From Sphingosinicellaceae bacterium (lineage in GTDB: Bacteria > Pseudomonadota > Alphaproteobacteria > Sphingomonadales > Sphingomonadaceae), in contig CP079108.1 in assembly GCA_019285715.1 (NCBI GenBank), forward strand, positions 1,689,001 through 1,753,000: a stretch of DNA of 64,000 nt, written 5' to 3'. A program made the translations under genes and the position numbers. Below the pieces are notes generated by a model, which did no database searches, was not told the origin of the DNA, and worked only from the letters and a program-made list of their open reading frames with translations. This document shows, piece after piece, positions 19,042-28,057 of the stretch; position 1 is the first letter of the stretch, and each line of letters opens with the position of its first letter.

Positions 19042-19791
19042 TTGGCCGGTCCCATGGAACAGTTCGACATCGTCCGGAAGGTTCCGCTGAGCCTCGGCGG
19101 CGTCGACGTGTCGTACACCAACTCCAGCCTGTGGATGACGATCGCGCTCGCGATGGTCGCGGTGTTCTTGTTCGTTGGCTCGGCCAACCCGAAGCTGGTG
19201 CCGGGTCGCTGGCAGGCGGCGGTCGAGTATTTCTACGACTTCGTCGGCAAGATGCTCGACGAGAACGTCGGCCCCGAGGGGCGGCGCTATGTCCCGCTGA
19301 TATTCTCGATCTTCATCTTCGTGCTGGCCTGCAACCTGCTCGGGCTGATCCCTTTCGTCGGCGCCTTCACCCCGACCAGCCACATCGGCGTTACCTTCGG
19401 CCTCGCGCTGATCGTGTTCGTCGTGGTGCTGATCGTCGGCCTGCTGCGCCACGGCCTGCACTTCTTCTCGTTGTTCATCCCCAAGGACACTCCGCTGGTC
19501 CTGATGCTGATCGTCGTGCCGATCGAGGTTGTGTCGTTCCTGTCGCGTCCGTTCACGCTCGCCATCCGGCTGTTCGCCAACATGACCGCGGGCCACGTCC
19601 TGCTCAAGGTGTTTGGCGGCTTCGTCGTTGCGCTCGGCAGCTTTGAGGCGCTGCCCTACGTGTTCGGGCTGGTGCCGCTGACGGTCAACGTTGCTCTGAC
19701 GGCGCTCGAACTGCTGATTGCGGTCGTCCAGGCCTATGTTTTCGCGCTGCTGGCGTCGATTTACCTAAACGACGCCGTCAATCTCCACTAA
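19042..19791 (+). CDS. atpB: ATP synthase F0 subunit a
   Basis: Subunit a forms the proton half-channels against the c-ring. The 249-residue protein has about six transmembrane helices. The essential arginine is R176 in A-I-R-L-F-A-N-M-T-A-G-H. The start is TTG at 19042: a GGAGA motif (19029-19033) lies 8 bases before it, whereas the next ATG (19054) is 20 bases away. The N-terminus M-A-G-P-M-E-Q-F suits alphaproteobacterial subunit a. Confidence 0.95.
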   Translation: MAGPMEQFDIVRKVPLSLGGVDVSYTNSSLWMTIALAMVAVFLFVGSANPKLVPGRWQAAVEYFYDFVGKMLDENVGPEGRRYVPLIFSIFIFVLACNLLGLIPFVGAFTPTSHIGVTFGLALIVFVVVLIVGLLRHGLHFFSLFIPKDTPLVLMLIVVPIEVVSFLSRPFTLAIRLFANMTAGHVLLKVFGGFVVALGSFEALPYVFGLVPLTVNVALTALELLIAVVQAYVFALLASIYLNDAVNLH

Positions 19792-19834
19792 TTCGTAAAT
19801 CCTCTACCAAGACATCAACAGGAAGGTCTAACTC

Positions 19835-20059
19835 ATGGACATCGCTTCAGCCAAGGTCATCGGTGCCGGTATCGCCGCGATGGGTGCCGGTATCGCCGCA
19901 ATCGGTGTCGGCCTCATCTTCGGCATGTTCCTCCAGGGCGCGCTGCGTAACCCCGCCGCCGCCGACAAGCTGGCGGGCCGCCTGATCTTCGGCTTCGCCG
20001 TGACCGAGGCGCTCGGCCTTATCGCGGCCGTGGTCGCACTGGCGCTTGCGTTCAGCTAA
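19835..20059 (+). CDS. atpE: ATP synthase F0 subunit c
   Basis: This 74-residue hairpin of two transmembrane helices is full length. The polar loop R-N-P is at 38-40, and the proton-carrying carboxylate is E58 in F-A-V-T-E-A-L-G. Helix 1 is rich in Gly-Ala repeats that pack the c-ring. The gene stands 43 bp after atpB with its own ribosome-binding site, as expected for a subunit made in excess. Confidence 0.96.
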   Translation: MDIASAKVIGAGIAAMGAGIAAIGVGLIFGMFLQGALRNPAAADKLAGRLIFGFAVTEALGLIAAVVALALAFS

Positions 20060-20071
20060 GCGAACCGAAGC

Positions 20072-20524
20072 ATGCCTCAGTTCGACCCAGCCAATTTCGC
20101 GCCCCAGCTGGCGTGGCTCGCGATCATCTTCGCGGTGCTGTATTTCGGCATCGTGCGGATGACCGTGCCCAAGGTCGGGAAGGTCGTCGAGGCGCGTGCC
20201 GCGCAGGTCGAGGGCGACCTGCTGGCCGCCGAGGCCGCTAAGCTGACTGCGGACGAGATCGGTGCCAAGAATGCCCGTGAGCTCGCCGCGGCGCGCGAGG
20301 CAGCGCAGGCCAGCGTCGCGAAGTCGCGGGCCGAGAGCGCCAAGGTCATCGAGACACGGCTGAAGGCGATCGATGCCGAGCTCGCCGCCAGGATGCATTC
20401 CGCGGAGGCCGAGGTCGCGACCGCGCGCGACAACGCGCGGGGCGAGATCGAGACGCTGGCCAAGTCGCTGGCCGACCAGATCGTCAGCCGCCTGCTCGGG
20501 CGTGCCGCGCCCGTGGGGAACTGA
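20072..20524 (+). CDS. atpF2: ATP synthase F0 subunit b'
   Basis: This 150-residue protein has one N-terminal membrane helix (about 13-31) and a long Ala/Glu-rich helix that forms half of the peripheral stalk. Phototrophs and Alphaproteobacteria use one b and one b' instead of a b homodimer. The early P-Q-F-D and the V-P-K-V-G-K-V-V segment after the membrane helix fit b'. The stop overlaps the ATG of the next gene. Confidence 0.9.
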   Translation: MPQFDPANFAPQLAWLAIIFAVLYFGIVRMTVPKVGKVVEARAAQVEGDLLAAEAAKLTADEIGAKNARELAAAREAAQASVAKSRAESAKVIETRLKAIDAELAARMHSAEAEVATARDNARGEIETLAKSLADQIVSRLLGRAAPVGN

Positions 20525-21069
20525 TGATGGCCGACACGACCTCCACCGGCACCGCCAGCGCGGCGCACGAGCCCGAACCGGTCCTGCTCGGTCTCGGTGC
20601 CGAGACCTGGGTCTATATCTCGGTGTCGATCTTCTTGCTGCTAGCGGTGTTCGTGGGCAAGTTGCCGCAACGCATCGTGACTGCGCTCGACGGGCGTATC
20701 GCGGACGCCAAGCGCCAGCTTGAGGAGGCGAAGGCCGTACGTGCCGAGGCCGAGGCGCTGCTCGCCGGAGCCAAGCGCCAGCAGGCCGCGGCAGCCAGCG
20801 ACGCGCAGGCGATTCTTGACCGCGCTCACACCGAGGCCGAACAACTGCTCGTGGACGCCCAAGCCGGAGCAGATGCTACGATCGGCCGCCGCACCCGCAT
20901 GGCCGAGGACAAGATCGCCGCGGCCCAGCGCACCGCAGAGACGGAACTGCGCGCCCAGGCCGTCGAGCTTGCGACGGCTCAGGCTCGCCGGGTTATTGCC
21001 GAACAGACCGACTCCGGGATGCAGGCGCAGCTTGCCAACTCCGCCATCGCAGACCTCGCGCGGGCTTAG
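20524..21069 (+). CDS. atpF: ATP synthase F0 subunit b
   Basis: This 181-residue subunit b has a polar N-terminus (1-27), a membrane helix (about 28-45) and a long coiled helix with the family's A-x-x-x-x-A heptad pattern. It pairs with b' in the stator. The ATG-ATG start overlaps the b' stop. The F1 genes (atpHAGDC) are absent, in line with the separate F0 and F1 operons of Alphaproteobacteria. It is the last gene of the operon and converges on the GST gene 15 bp away. Confidence 0.93.
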   Translation: MMADTTSTGTASAAHEPEPVLLGLGAETWVYISVSIFLLLAVFVGKLPQRIVTALDGRIADAKRQLEEAKAVRAEAEALLAGAKRQQAAAASDAQAILDRAHTEAEQLLVDAQAGADATIGRRTRMAEDKIAAAQRTAETELRAQAVELATAQARRVIAEQTDSGMQAQLANSAIADLARA

Positions 21070-21084
21070 AGGGGGCCGCGAAGG

Positions 21085-21717
21085 CTAGGCCTTCGCACTC
21101 GGTCTCGCCGACACCTCTGCATACCACGCAAGCGTCGCCGTGTTGCCCTCCGGTACCCGCACCTTCACCCAGCGCGCGAAGTCGAGCGTCACCATCGCGG
21201 TGATGTCCGCCACGCTATACCGTTCCCCCCCGACGAACGGGCTCGCCGACAACCGCGCCTCGAGCCGCTCGAGGAAGTGCGCGATCAGGACAGTGCCACG
21301 CTCCGCCAGTTCGGCAGACTGTGCCAGCGGCGGGTTGGTGCCCGGCATGGCGCGCATAGCGTAGTGCGGCGAGCGGTTGCGGAAGATGCCGGCGACGGCG
21401 AACAGCCCGTCGAACTCGCACTGCCGCTGCCAGCTCTCGATCGTCGCCTGCTCGATCGGCATCGTCCCGAACAGCGGCGGCGACGGGTGCAGCGCCTCAA
21501 AATAGCGGCAGATCGCCATCGACTCGTCGATGATGGTGCCGTCGTCGAGGAGCAAAGTCGGCACGACGCCGCGCGGGTTGATCGCGACGAACTCCGGGGC
21601 AAGGTTGGCGCCCGATGGGATGTCGACCTCGACCCGCTCGACCTCGATGCCCTTCTCAGCGAGGAAGATTCGCACACGGCGCGGATTGGGCGCGAGACCC
21701 ATGTCGTACAGGAGCAT
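21085..21717 (-). CDS. Glutathione S-transferase family protein
   Basis: This 210-residue protein has a thioredoxin-like N-terminal domain (about 1-78). It contains the G-V-V-P-T-L cis-proline block near 54 and the D-E-S-M-A-I glutathione-binding turn near 67. An all-helical C-terminal domain follows, with the S-V-A-D-I-T-A-M N-cap motif near 173. The start at 21717 follows a GGAGGG ribosome-binding site. Substrate cannot be predicted. The 235-bp gap to the next gene holds its promoter; I see nothing else in it. Confidence 0.88.
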   Translation of the reverse strand: MLLYDMGLAPNPRRVRIFLAEKGIEVERVEVDIPSGANLAPEFVAINPRGVVPTLLLDDGTIIDESMAICRYFEALHPSPPLFGTMPIEQATIESWQRQCEFDGLFAVAGIFRNRSPHYAMRAMPGTNPPLAQSAELAERGTVLIAHFLERLEARLSASPFVGGERYSVADITAMVTLDFARWVKVRVPEGNTATLAWYAEVSARPSAKA

Positions 21718-21952
21718 CTGCCCTCCACCCGGACCATTTTGGGCCCTGTTGCGTTGGGGCGCGATGATAACGATCTTGCGACCGGTGGCGATGGCGGTTA
21801 TGCGCCACAGCATGAGGATCGGCATGAGCCTGAGAATGACCCGACGAATCTGACCGTCGCGCGTGAAGCGCGGCGGGGGACGGTTGATTGGCCGTCCAGC
21901 CGGATTATCGGATTTCACTCATCTGCTCATCGACTCACCCGGGACTTCCACC

Positions 21953-22462
21953 ATGTTCGAACTTGCCCCTGCGGTGGCGGCTGATGCCGCTGCCATCGAC
22001 CAGCTCCTCGACGACTGCTTCGGCCCGGCTCGCCGCTTGCGGACTGCGTACCGGCTTCGCGACGGCGTCATGCCGCTTGCCGGATTGAGCCTCGTCGCCC
22101 ACGACGCGGGAAATCTCGTCGGCTCGATCCAGCTTTGGCCGCTGCGCTTGCTGCATGGCGCAACGACCGCGCTGACCTTGCTCGGGCCGCTCGCGGTATC
22201 GCCGGTGCGGCGCAGCGAGGGCATCGGCAAGGCCCTGCTGACCGAGGCGCTGGCTCGCGCCGATGACACCGCAGGCCCACCGATCGTGCTGATCGGCGAT
22301 CAGGATTATTATGGCGCTTTCGGGTTCATCGCTGCGCCGACGCAGGGATGGGCAGTCCCGGGTCCTGTCGATCGTGCCCGGCTGCTGGTGCGTCACGGCA
22401 ACAATCTGCCGATCGTTGGACGCCTTACGGCCGCCACCGAGGACTTCCGCATCGCGGCGTGA
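21953..22462 (+). CDS. GNAT family N-acetyltransferase (YhbS-like)
   Basis: This 169-residue protein has the GNAT acetyl-CoA fold. The strand L-G-P-L-A-V-S-P leads into the pyrophosphate loop R-R-S-E-G-I-G-K-A-L-L (about 82-92). Then comes I-V-L-I-G-D-Q-D-Y-Y-x-x-F-G-F near 115-128, a feature of the YhbS/COG3153 group, which also has the A-x-R-L-x-x-G family pattern at its start. The ATG at 21953 opens directly with the first strand. A hairpin with a T-tract follows the stop. Confidence 0.83.
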   Translation: MFELAPAVAADAAAIDQLLDDCFGPARRLRTAYRLRDGVMPLAGLSLVAHDAGNLVGSIQLWPLRLLHGATTALTLLGPLAVSPVRRSEGIGKALLTEALARADDTAGPPIVLIGDQDYYGAFGFIAAPTQGWAVPGPVDRARLLVRHGNNLPIVGRLTAATEDFRIAA

Positions 22463-22486
22463 CCTGACGGTTTTCCGCGCTTTCGG

Positions 22487-22525
22487 GCGCGAGAGTTGTC
22501 AGAGTAAGTACCCTCGCGCGTTTTT
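22487..22525 (+). terminator. Intrinsic terminator after the GNAT gene (38-nt element copy 2)
   Basis: A 7-bp stem GCGCGAG/CTCGCGC (22487-22493 with 22513-22519) is followed by G and five T residues, 25 bp after the GNAT stop. The stem and loop (22488-22525) match 29 of 38 bases of 7603-7640 in the opposite orientation. The rest of the gap to 22746 shows no gene or other clear signal. Confidence 0.7.
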
Positions 22526-22746
22526 GGATTAGCGGCGACCGCGTGCGTCTTCGCTAAATATCGAGTCTTGGCGCTCGGGTAAGCGACGATGAGAAAGATC
22601 GTGCCGGTCAGCTGGGCGCAGGTGTATTGTACCAGATCGGCGATGTGTAGGACAGTGAAGTCCGGCGTCGTTTGCGGCCTTGGGGCTGGGCGATCCTGGA
22701 GCGACAAGGGGGACCTTCGCCGGAAGGACGACCTGGTGGGAGGCTG

Positions 22747-23688
22747 CTAGAACGGCAGCGCTGCCAGCCGCTTCGGCGCCGACGCGCGCCAGCTTCGCGT
22801 CAGCCACCCGTCGACGTGCGCCCAATCGACCGGGCCGATGTCGAGCCGGATGCCGATCCAGCCCGACGGGCCGAGGTAGGCAGGGCGGTAATACAGGTCG
22901 GGGTCGCTCTCGATCAGCATCGCCTGTTCCTCGACCCCGCTGGTCTTCACCAGCAGCGCCATGATGCCGTCGCCGTGGTGGTTCTGCTGGAAATAGGCGA
23001 AGAACTTGCCGCCGCGGACGAAGAAGCCGGGGCTGCCGTGCGAGACTTTCTCCTCGGCCTCGGGCAGCGCCAGCGCGAGTTCGCGGACCTTGGCCAGCGC
23101 TGCCTCTGGTCCGGTGTCGCGGCGGACCAGTTCGGCCAGCATGCGCGGGTAGAGCTGGTGCTCTGCAATCAGGATACGCGCCGCCAGGCTGTCAGGGTTA
23201 TCGCCGGGCAGCACCGCGACCCGGGTCTGGCCGAGCGCCGGGCCGTCGTCGAGTTCGGGCGTGACGAGGTGGACCGTGCAGCCACTGATGCGCTCGCGCG
23301 CCGCCAGCACCGCCTCGTGGACATGAAGCCCCTTGTGCGCGGGCAGCAGCGACGGGTGGATGTTGACCATCCGGCCGTGCCACTTGGTCACGAATTCCGG
23401 CGACAGCAGCCGCATGTAGCCGGCGAGGGCGACGAACTCGACGTTCGCCGCCTGCAGCTCGGCATCGATGATGACGTCGAAGCTGGCGCGGTCCTTGCCC
23501 TTGTGCGAGCGCGCGAAAACCGGGACGCCCTCCGCAGCGGCGAGCGCGAGGCCGGGGGCTTCGGGATCGTTCGAGGCGACGAGGACGATCTCGTACGGGC
23601 AGTCGGCGGCGCGAGAGGCGTAAAGCAGGGCTGCCATGTTCGAGCCGCGGCCCGAGATCAGCACCCCGACGCGGGCGCGCTCAGCCAC
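22747..23688 (-). CDS. purN: Phosphoribosylglycinamide formyltransferase fused to an MmcQ/YjbR domain
   Basis: Residues 1 to about 190 are a complete PurN: G-V-L-I-S-G-R-G-S-N at the phosphate loop, the catalytic N-I-H-P-S-L-L-P block, and V-T-x-E-L-D-D-G-P with the catalytic aspartate. It transfers formyl from 10-formyl-THF to GAR in purine synthesis. The frame continues without a stop into about 110 residues resembling MmcQ/YjbR: L-A-L-P-E-A-E-E-K-x-S-H-G-x-P-x-F-F-V, then K-F-F-A-Y-F, G-P-S-G-W-I-G-I-R-L-D, and W-x-x-V-D-G-W-L-T-x-S-W. Total 313 residues against about 190-220 for stand-alone PurN. The start is GTG, 14 bp after the purM stop. Confidence 0.9.
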   Translation of the reverse strand: MAERARVGVLISGRGSNMAALLYASRAADCPYEIVLVASNDPEAPGLALAAAEGVPVFARSHKGKDRASFDVIIDAELQAANVEFVALAGYMRLLSPEFVTKWHGRMVNIHPSLLPAHKGLHVHEAVLAARERISGCTVHLVTPELDDGPALGQTRVAVLPGDNPDSLAARILIAEHQLYPRMLAELVRRDTGPEAALAKVRELALALPEAEEKVSHGSPGFFVRGGKFFAYFQQNHHGDGIMALLVKTSGVEEQAMLIESDPDLYYRPAYLGPSGWIGIRLDIGPVDWAHVDGWLTRSWRASAPKRLAALPF

Positions 23689-23702
23689 GATGGCGGGCCC
23701 GC

Positions 23703-24785
23703 TCAAGCAAGGTGGACGGCCTCCCACTCGGTGCGGCTGTTCCACACCTCGTCCGCGCCGAATACGGTGCAGCCGCGCGGGCCGGCGTCGACCGCGCCGA
23801 TGACGTGGACGGTCTCGCCCGCTGCGGTCAGGCGCTCGGTCAGCGCATCCACGTCGGCGGCGGCGACGCACACCACCATGCCGATGCCACAGTTGAAGGT
23901 GCGCGCCATTTCGCCCGGCTCGATGCGGCCACGGCCCTGCAGCCAGGCGAACAGCGGCGATTGCAGCCACGCGCCCGCGTCGATGCGGGCATGGCAACCC
24001 TCGGGCAGGATGCGCGGGACGTTCTCCAGCAGTCCGCCACCGGTGATGTGGGCGAGGGCATGGACCTGTCCGGCGCGGACCGCCGGGAGCAGGCTGCGGA
24101 CGTAGATGCGGGTCGGTTCGAGCAGCGCATCCGCCAGCGTGACGTCGATATCGAACGGGGCCGGGCGGTCGAGCGAGACCCCCTCGATCAGCTTGCGGAT
24201 CAGCGAGAAGCCGTTCGAATGCGCGCCGGTCGAGGCGAGCCCGAGCAATATGTCGCCGGGTGCGACCTTGTCCCCGGTCAGCTGCTCGCCACGCTCGACC
24301 GCGCCGACCGAGAAGCCCGCGAGGTCGTAGTCGCCGGGCGCGTACATGCCCGGCATTTCGGCGGTCTCGCCGCCGATCAGCGCGCACCCTGCCTGGCGGC
24401 AACCGTCGGCGATGCTGGCGACGACGGCCTCGGCGACTTCAGGGACGAGCTTGGCGCTGGCGAAATAGTCGAGGAAGAACAACGGCTCGGCACCCTGCAC
24501 GATCAGGTCGTTGACGCACATCGCGACGAGGTCGATGCCGACGCCGTCGTGCCGCCCGGTGTCGATCGCCAGCTTGAGCTTGGTCCCGACGCCGTCGTTC
24601 GCGGCGACCAGCAGCGGGTCCTTGTACCCCGCCGCGCGCGGATCGAAGAACCCGCCGAAGCCACCGAGTTCGGCGTCCGCTCCGGGCCGGGCGGTGGAGC
24701 GGGCGAGCGGGGCGATGGCGCGGACCAGCGCGTTGCCCGCGGCGATCGAGACACCGGCGTCGGCGTAGGTGAGGGGCTTGTCCAT
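23703..24785 (-). CDS. purM: Phosphoribosylformylglycinamidine cyclo-ligase (AIR synthetase)
   Basis: PurM closes the imidazole ring in purine biosynthesis with ATP. The 360-residue protein has the N-terminal Y-A-D-A-G-V-S-I segment and the [11 protein letters not shown]-loop near 62-70. Further blocks are [28 protein letters not shown], and the C-terminal H-I-T-G-G-G-L. It forms a minus-strand pair with the purN fusion, which follows it after 14 bp. Confidence 0.96.
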   Translation of the reverse strand: MDKPLTYADAGVSIAAGNALVRAIAPLARSTARPGADAELGGFGGFFDPRAAGYKDPLLVAANDGVGTKLKLAIDTGRHDGVGIDLVAMCVNDLIVQGAEPLFFLDYFASAKLVPEVAEAVVASIADGCRQAGCALIGGETAEMPGMYAPGDYDLAGFSVGAVERGEQLTGDKVAPGDILLGLASTGAHSNGFSLIRKLIEGVSLDRPAPFDIDVTLADALLEPTRIYVRSLLPAVRAGQVHALAHITGGGLLENVPRILPEGCHARIDAGAWLQSPLFAWLQGRGRIEPGEMARTFNCGIGMVVCVAAADVDALTERLTAAGETVHVIGAVDAGPRGCTVFGADEVWNSRTEWEAVHLA

Positions 24786-24936
24786 TGCGCGGCAGGCTTA
24801 GCGGCGGGAGGGGCCTGTGTCATCCCGGTGCGCGCTCGATGCGACAGGCCCGCAACAATGCTTGTCGCCCCTGCGAAGGGTACCTAACGTTAACGTCAAG
24901 GTAGCATTCAAGCCGCCATTCCTGGGAGAATCGCCG

Positions 24937-25875
24937 ATGTCGTCGCGCCACTTCGCGCTTGCCGCGCTTGCCATGCTCGCCGTGACCCCGGCAGCAGCCG
25001 CCCAGAAGCCCAGCCAGCTGATCGTGTTCGGCGACAGCCTCGTCGATGCCGGCAACCTCGATGCGTTGGTCGGCAGCGACCAGTTCAACCCGGCCTCGAA
25101 GGGCTATTTCCCCGGTCGCTTCACCAATGGCCCGGACTATACCGACCTGCTCAACCAGCGCTTCTACGGCAGCTACCAGTCCCCGGCCTTCGCGGGCAGT
25201 GGCACCAACTATGCGATCGGTGGTGCGCGCGCCGTCGATACCGGCGATTTCGTTCCCGACCTCGCTTCCCAGCTCGGCTTCTACCTGAGCGGCCACAGCG
25301 TCGATCCGAATGCGTTGTATGTCATCAACATGGGCGGCAACGACGTCTTCGGCCTCGAGGCCAACAACATCGGCAGCTATACGCCGACGAGCTATGCCGC
25401 CGCCTTCGTCGCCACGATGACCGGCGCGGTCCAGACGCTCAGCCACCTCGGCGCCACCCGCATATTGGTGACCGGCGTGCCGAACACCGATGCGACGGGT
25501 TTCGCGCTGGAGGCACAGTTGCAGGCGGGGTTGAATGCGCTTGCGCCGACGTTGGGCGGGACGCAGCTGATCCGCTTCAGCTACCAGAATTTCCTCGGCC
25601 AGGTCGCGGCGAATCCGACGGCCTTTGGCATCGCGCCGTTCACCGAGACGGGAGCGTGCTTCGACCATCGCACGCCGATCAACGGCAAGATCGACTGCGA
25701 CGGGTTCACCACGGTCGATAATATCCACCCGATCGCCAGCATTCAGGCCGCGCTCTACCATCAGGTCTATGCGGCGGCCGGCTTCGTGCCGGAGCCCGGC
25801 AGCTGGGCGCTGATGATCGCCGGCTTCGGACTGACCGGCACGATGATGCGGCGGCGGGCGCGCGCCGTCGCCTGA
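24937..25875 (+). CDS. Secreted SGNH/GDSL esterase with PEPxxWA C-terminal sorting tail
   Basis: This 312-residue protein has a signal peptide (about 1-22) and a GDSL-type hydrolase domain. Block I is F-G-D-S-L with nucleophile S34, block III is G-G-N-D, and block V is D261-x-x-H264. The last 27 residues are V-P-E-P-G-S-W-A, a hydrophobic helix, then an Arg-rich end. This PEP-CTERM-type signal is processed by an exosortase so that the protein is released or anchored at the cell surface. It is probably an esterase or lipase acting outside the cell. The ATG at 24937 has a GGGAG site upstream; an AT-rich patch near 24890 may be its promoter. Confidence 0.88.
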   Translation: MSSRHFALAALAMLAVTPAAAAQKPSQLIVFGDSLVDAGNLDALVGSDQFNPASKGYFPGRFTNGPDYTDLLNQRFYGSYQSPAFAGSGTNYAIGGARAVDTGDFVPDLASQLGFYLSGHSVDPNALYVINMGGNDVFGLEANNIGSYTPTSYAAAFVATMTGAVQTLSHLGATRILVTGVPNTDATGFALEAQLQAGLNALAPTLGGTQLIRFSYQNFLGQVAANPTAFGIAPFTETGACFDHRTPINGKIDCDGFTTVDNIHPIASIQAALYHQVYAAAGFVPEPGSWALMIAGFGLTGTMMRRRARAVA

Positions 25876-25944
25876 ATCGCGGCGCGGGGAGCCCGGCACC
25901 CTTCCCGGGATGACAAACCCCGCGCACGCGCTACAACCCGCCTC

Positions 25945-27369
25945 GTGATCCGCGCTTTCCTGCTGCTCCTCGTCCTCGCCGTTGCCGCGCCCGCGTTGGC
26001 GCAGGAGACCGGTGGCGGCGGCGCGGCGTACGTGATCGGCGGGATACCGGTCGATACCTCGGCCAAGACGACCTACGACGCGCGCATGGCGGCGTACCGG
26101 ATCGCGCGTGCCAAGGCGTGGCCGCTGCTGTGGAACCGGCTGACCGGCGAGGCCGCCAGTTCCGCCCCTCACTACGATGATGGCACGCTCCAGCAGATGG
26201 TCGCGGGGATCGAGATCGAGGGCGAGCATTTCTCGACGACGCGCTACATCGCGACGCTCGGCGTGGTCTTCGACCGGGCGCGGGCGTCGGCGCACTTCGC
26301 CGGGACCGCGGGGGCGCTGCATTCGGGGCCGATGCTGCTGCTGCCGGTGTTCACCGACGCAGGCGCGCGGACGCTGTACCAGGTCAAGACGCCGTGGATC
26401 TCGGCGTGGTCGCGGTTCAGCGAGGGGCTGAGCCCGATCGACTATGTCATCGCCAGCGGCTCGGCGGGGGACAACGTGCTGCTTACCAGCTACCAGACCC
26501 AGCGCAGCGACCGGCCGCTGTGGCGCAACATTCTCAACCGCTTCGGTGCGGTCGACGTGCTGATCGCCGAGGTCCGGTTGACGCGCTCGTTCCCGGGCGG
26601 ACCGATCGCCGCGAGCTTCGTCGCCCGCCACGGACCCGACGGCACCGTGCTCGGGGCCTTCGATCTACGGACATCAGCCGAGGCCGGGCTCGACGCGATG
26701 CTCGATCAGGGCGTCCGTCGCATCGACCAGGTCTATGCGGACGCGCTGCGGGCCGGCCAGCTGACCAGCGAGGCCGATCTGACCGCCGAGCTCGACCCGA
26801 TCCTCAGCGCTTCGCCCGACATCGCCGGGGCGGCGGTCGACCTGTCGGGGGCGAGCTTCGAAGCCGATGTCGTCACCCCCGACGCCAAGGTATGGGGCGA
26901 GCTGGAGACGGCACTGCGCAACACCCCGACGGTGACCGCGGTGACGCTGAGCAGCCTGTCGCTCGGCGGCACCTCGCGCATCCAGATCCACTACGGCGAT
27001 ACGCTCGACGTGCTGCGCTACCGGCTCGACCAGCGCGGCCTGCGCCTCGAGGGCACCCAGTTGCGCCGCAAGCAGCCGGGGGACGCGCCGATCCCTGAGC
27101 CGGCAAGCCTCGTCGCGGCGCGCCTTGCCGCAGCGACCGGGGCAGTCCCTCCCGTCGAGGGCGCAGTTCCGCCTGCGCCGGCGGGAGCACCACCGGCACC
27201 GCCCCCCGCCGAACCGCGCCCGGCGCTCGTTCCCGAGCCGCTCGCGCCGCGCCCGCGCGACCGCGCACCGAGGCCCGAGACCAGGCCGCAAGCCCAGCCG
27301 CAGCCCGCCCCAAAGCCCAAGCCGCAGGAGGGGCCGGTCGACCTCCTGTCGGGGACGGCACCCAAATAA
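25945..27369 (+). CDS. Secreted conserved protein upstream of hdaA (DUF2066-like)
   Basis: This 474-residue protein starts at GTG with a clear signal peptide (about 1-19, A-L-A-Q). The mature part (20-370) looks like the exported conserved protein often encoded next to hda genes. A domain with A-x-R-x-A-x-x-x-A-R-x-K-A near 47-58 resembles DUF2066, then a mixed alpha/beta region follows. The last 100 residues are a Pro/Ala/Arg linker, likely disordered. The stop overlaps the ATG of hdaA. Molecular function is unknown. Confidence 0.7.
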   Translation: MIRAFLLLLVLAVAAPALAQETGGGGAAYVIGGIPVDTSAKTTYDARMAAYRIARAKAWPLLWNRLTGEAASSAPHYDDGTLQQMVAGIEIEGEHFSTTRYIATLGVVFDRARASAHFAGTAGALHSGPMLLLPVFTDAGARTLYQVKTPWISAWSRFSEGLSPIDYVIASGSAGDNVLLTSYQTQRSDRPLWRNILNRFGAVDVLIAEVRLTRSFPGGPIAASFVARHGPDGTVLGAFDLRTSAEAGLDAMLDQGVRRIDQVYADALRAGQLTSEADLTAELDPILSASPDIAGAAVDLSGASFEADVVTPDAKVWGELETALRNTPTVTAVTLSSLSLGGTSRIQIHYGDTLDVLRYRLDQRGLRLEGTQLRRKQPGDAPIPEPASLVAARLAAATGAVPPVEGAVPPAPAGAPPAPPPAEPRPALVPEPLAPRPRDRAPRPETRPQAQPQPAPKPKPQEGPVDLLSGTAPK

Positions 27370-27977
27370 TGGCACAGCTGCCGCTCCCGCTCGCCTACCG
27401 CGAGGGGGTGGGGGAGGCCGATTATTTCGTCTCGGACGCCAATGCCGATGCGGTCGCGTGGCTCGACCGCTGGCCCGACTGGCCGCAGCCGCAGACCTTG
27501 CTGATCGGGCCGCCCGCGTCGGGGAAGAGCCACCTCGCGCGGCTGTTCGCGGCGCGCACCGGGGCGACGCTGTCCGATGATGCCGAGGCTGCCGATCCCG
27601 AAGCGCTGTTCCACGCCTGGAATGCCGCGACGACTGCGCGCCCGCTGCTGATCTTGGCACGGAAGCGCCCTGCCGAATGGGGCCATGGGCTGCCCGATCT
27701 CGCGTCGCGTCTGGCGGCGACCCCGCTGCTGGCCATCCGCGACCCCGACGACCGGCTGCTGGCTGCCGTCCTTGCCAAGCGGTTCACGGACCGTGGACTG
27801 CGCGTCGCTCCCGAGGTCGCAGCCTATATCCTCGCGCGGATCGAGCGGAGTTTTGCCGGTGTCGCGGCAGCCGTCGAGGCGCTCGACGGCGCGGCGCTGG
27901 AGGAGGGGCGGGGGCTGACCATCCCGCTGGCGCGGACCGTCCTGGAGGCGCAGTTCGACCTGCCGCTAGAGCCTTAG
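27369..27977 (+). CDS. hdaA: HdaA, DnaA-related regulator of replication initiation
   Basis: HdaA pairs with the DNA polymerase sliding clamp to stimulate ATP hydrolysis by DnaA and prevent re-initiation. The 202-residue protein opens with the clamp-binding peptide Q-L-P-L-P-L (3-8). It has a Walker A G-P-P-A-S-G-K-S (47-54), a degenerate Walker B region, and the C-terminal helices of the DnaA AAA+ fold. It is slightly shorter than E. coli Hda (about 230). The ATG overlaps the stop of the exported protein upstream. Confidence 0.86.
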   Translation: MAQLPLPLAYREGVGEADYFVSDANADAVAWLDRWPDWPQPQTLLIGPPASGKSHLARLFAARTGATLSDDAEAADPEALFHAWNAATTARPLLILARKRPAEWGHGLPDLASRLAATPLLAIRDPDDRLLAAVLAKRFTDRGLRVAPEVAAYILARIERSFAGVAAAVEALDGAALEEGRGLTIPLARTVLEAQFDLPLEP

Positions 27978-28057
27978 AAGCTGCGGCACCAAGCCCGGTG
28001 AACCACTCCCCGCCTCGCGTGTTCTGAAGCCAAATCCCAGACATCGAGGTTTCTAGA

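Noticed and set aside
22393-22707. Minus-strand frame of about 100 codons over the GNAT 3' end and the hairpin
   Set aside because: It overlaps a real gene and a terminator, and the sequence has no domain or plausible start context.
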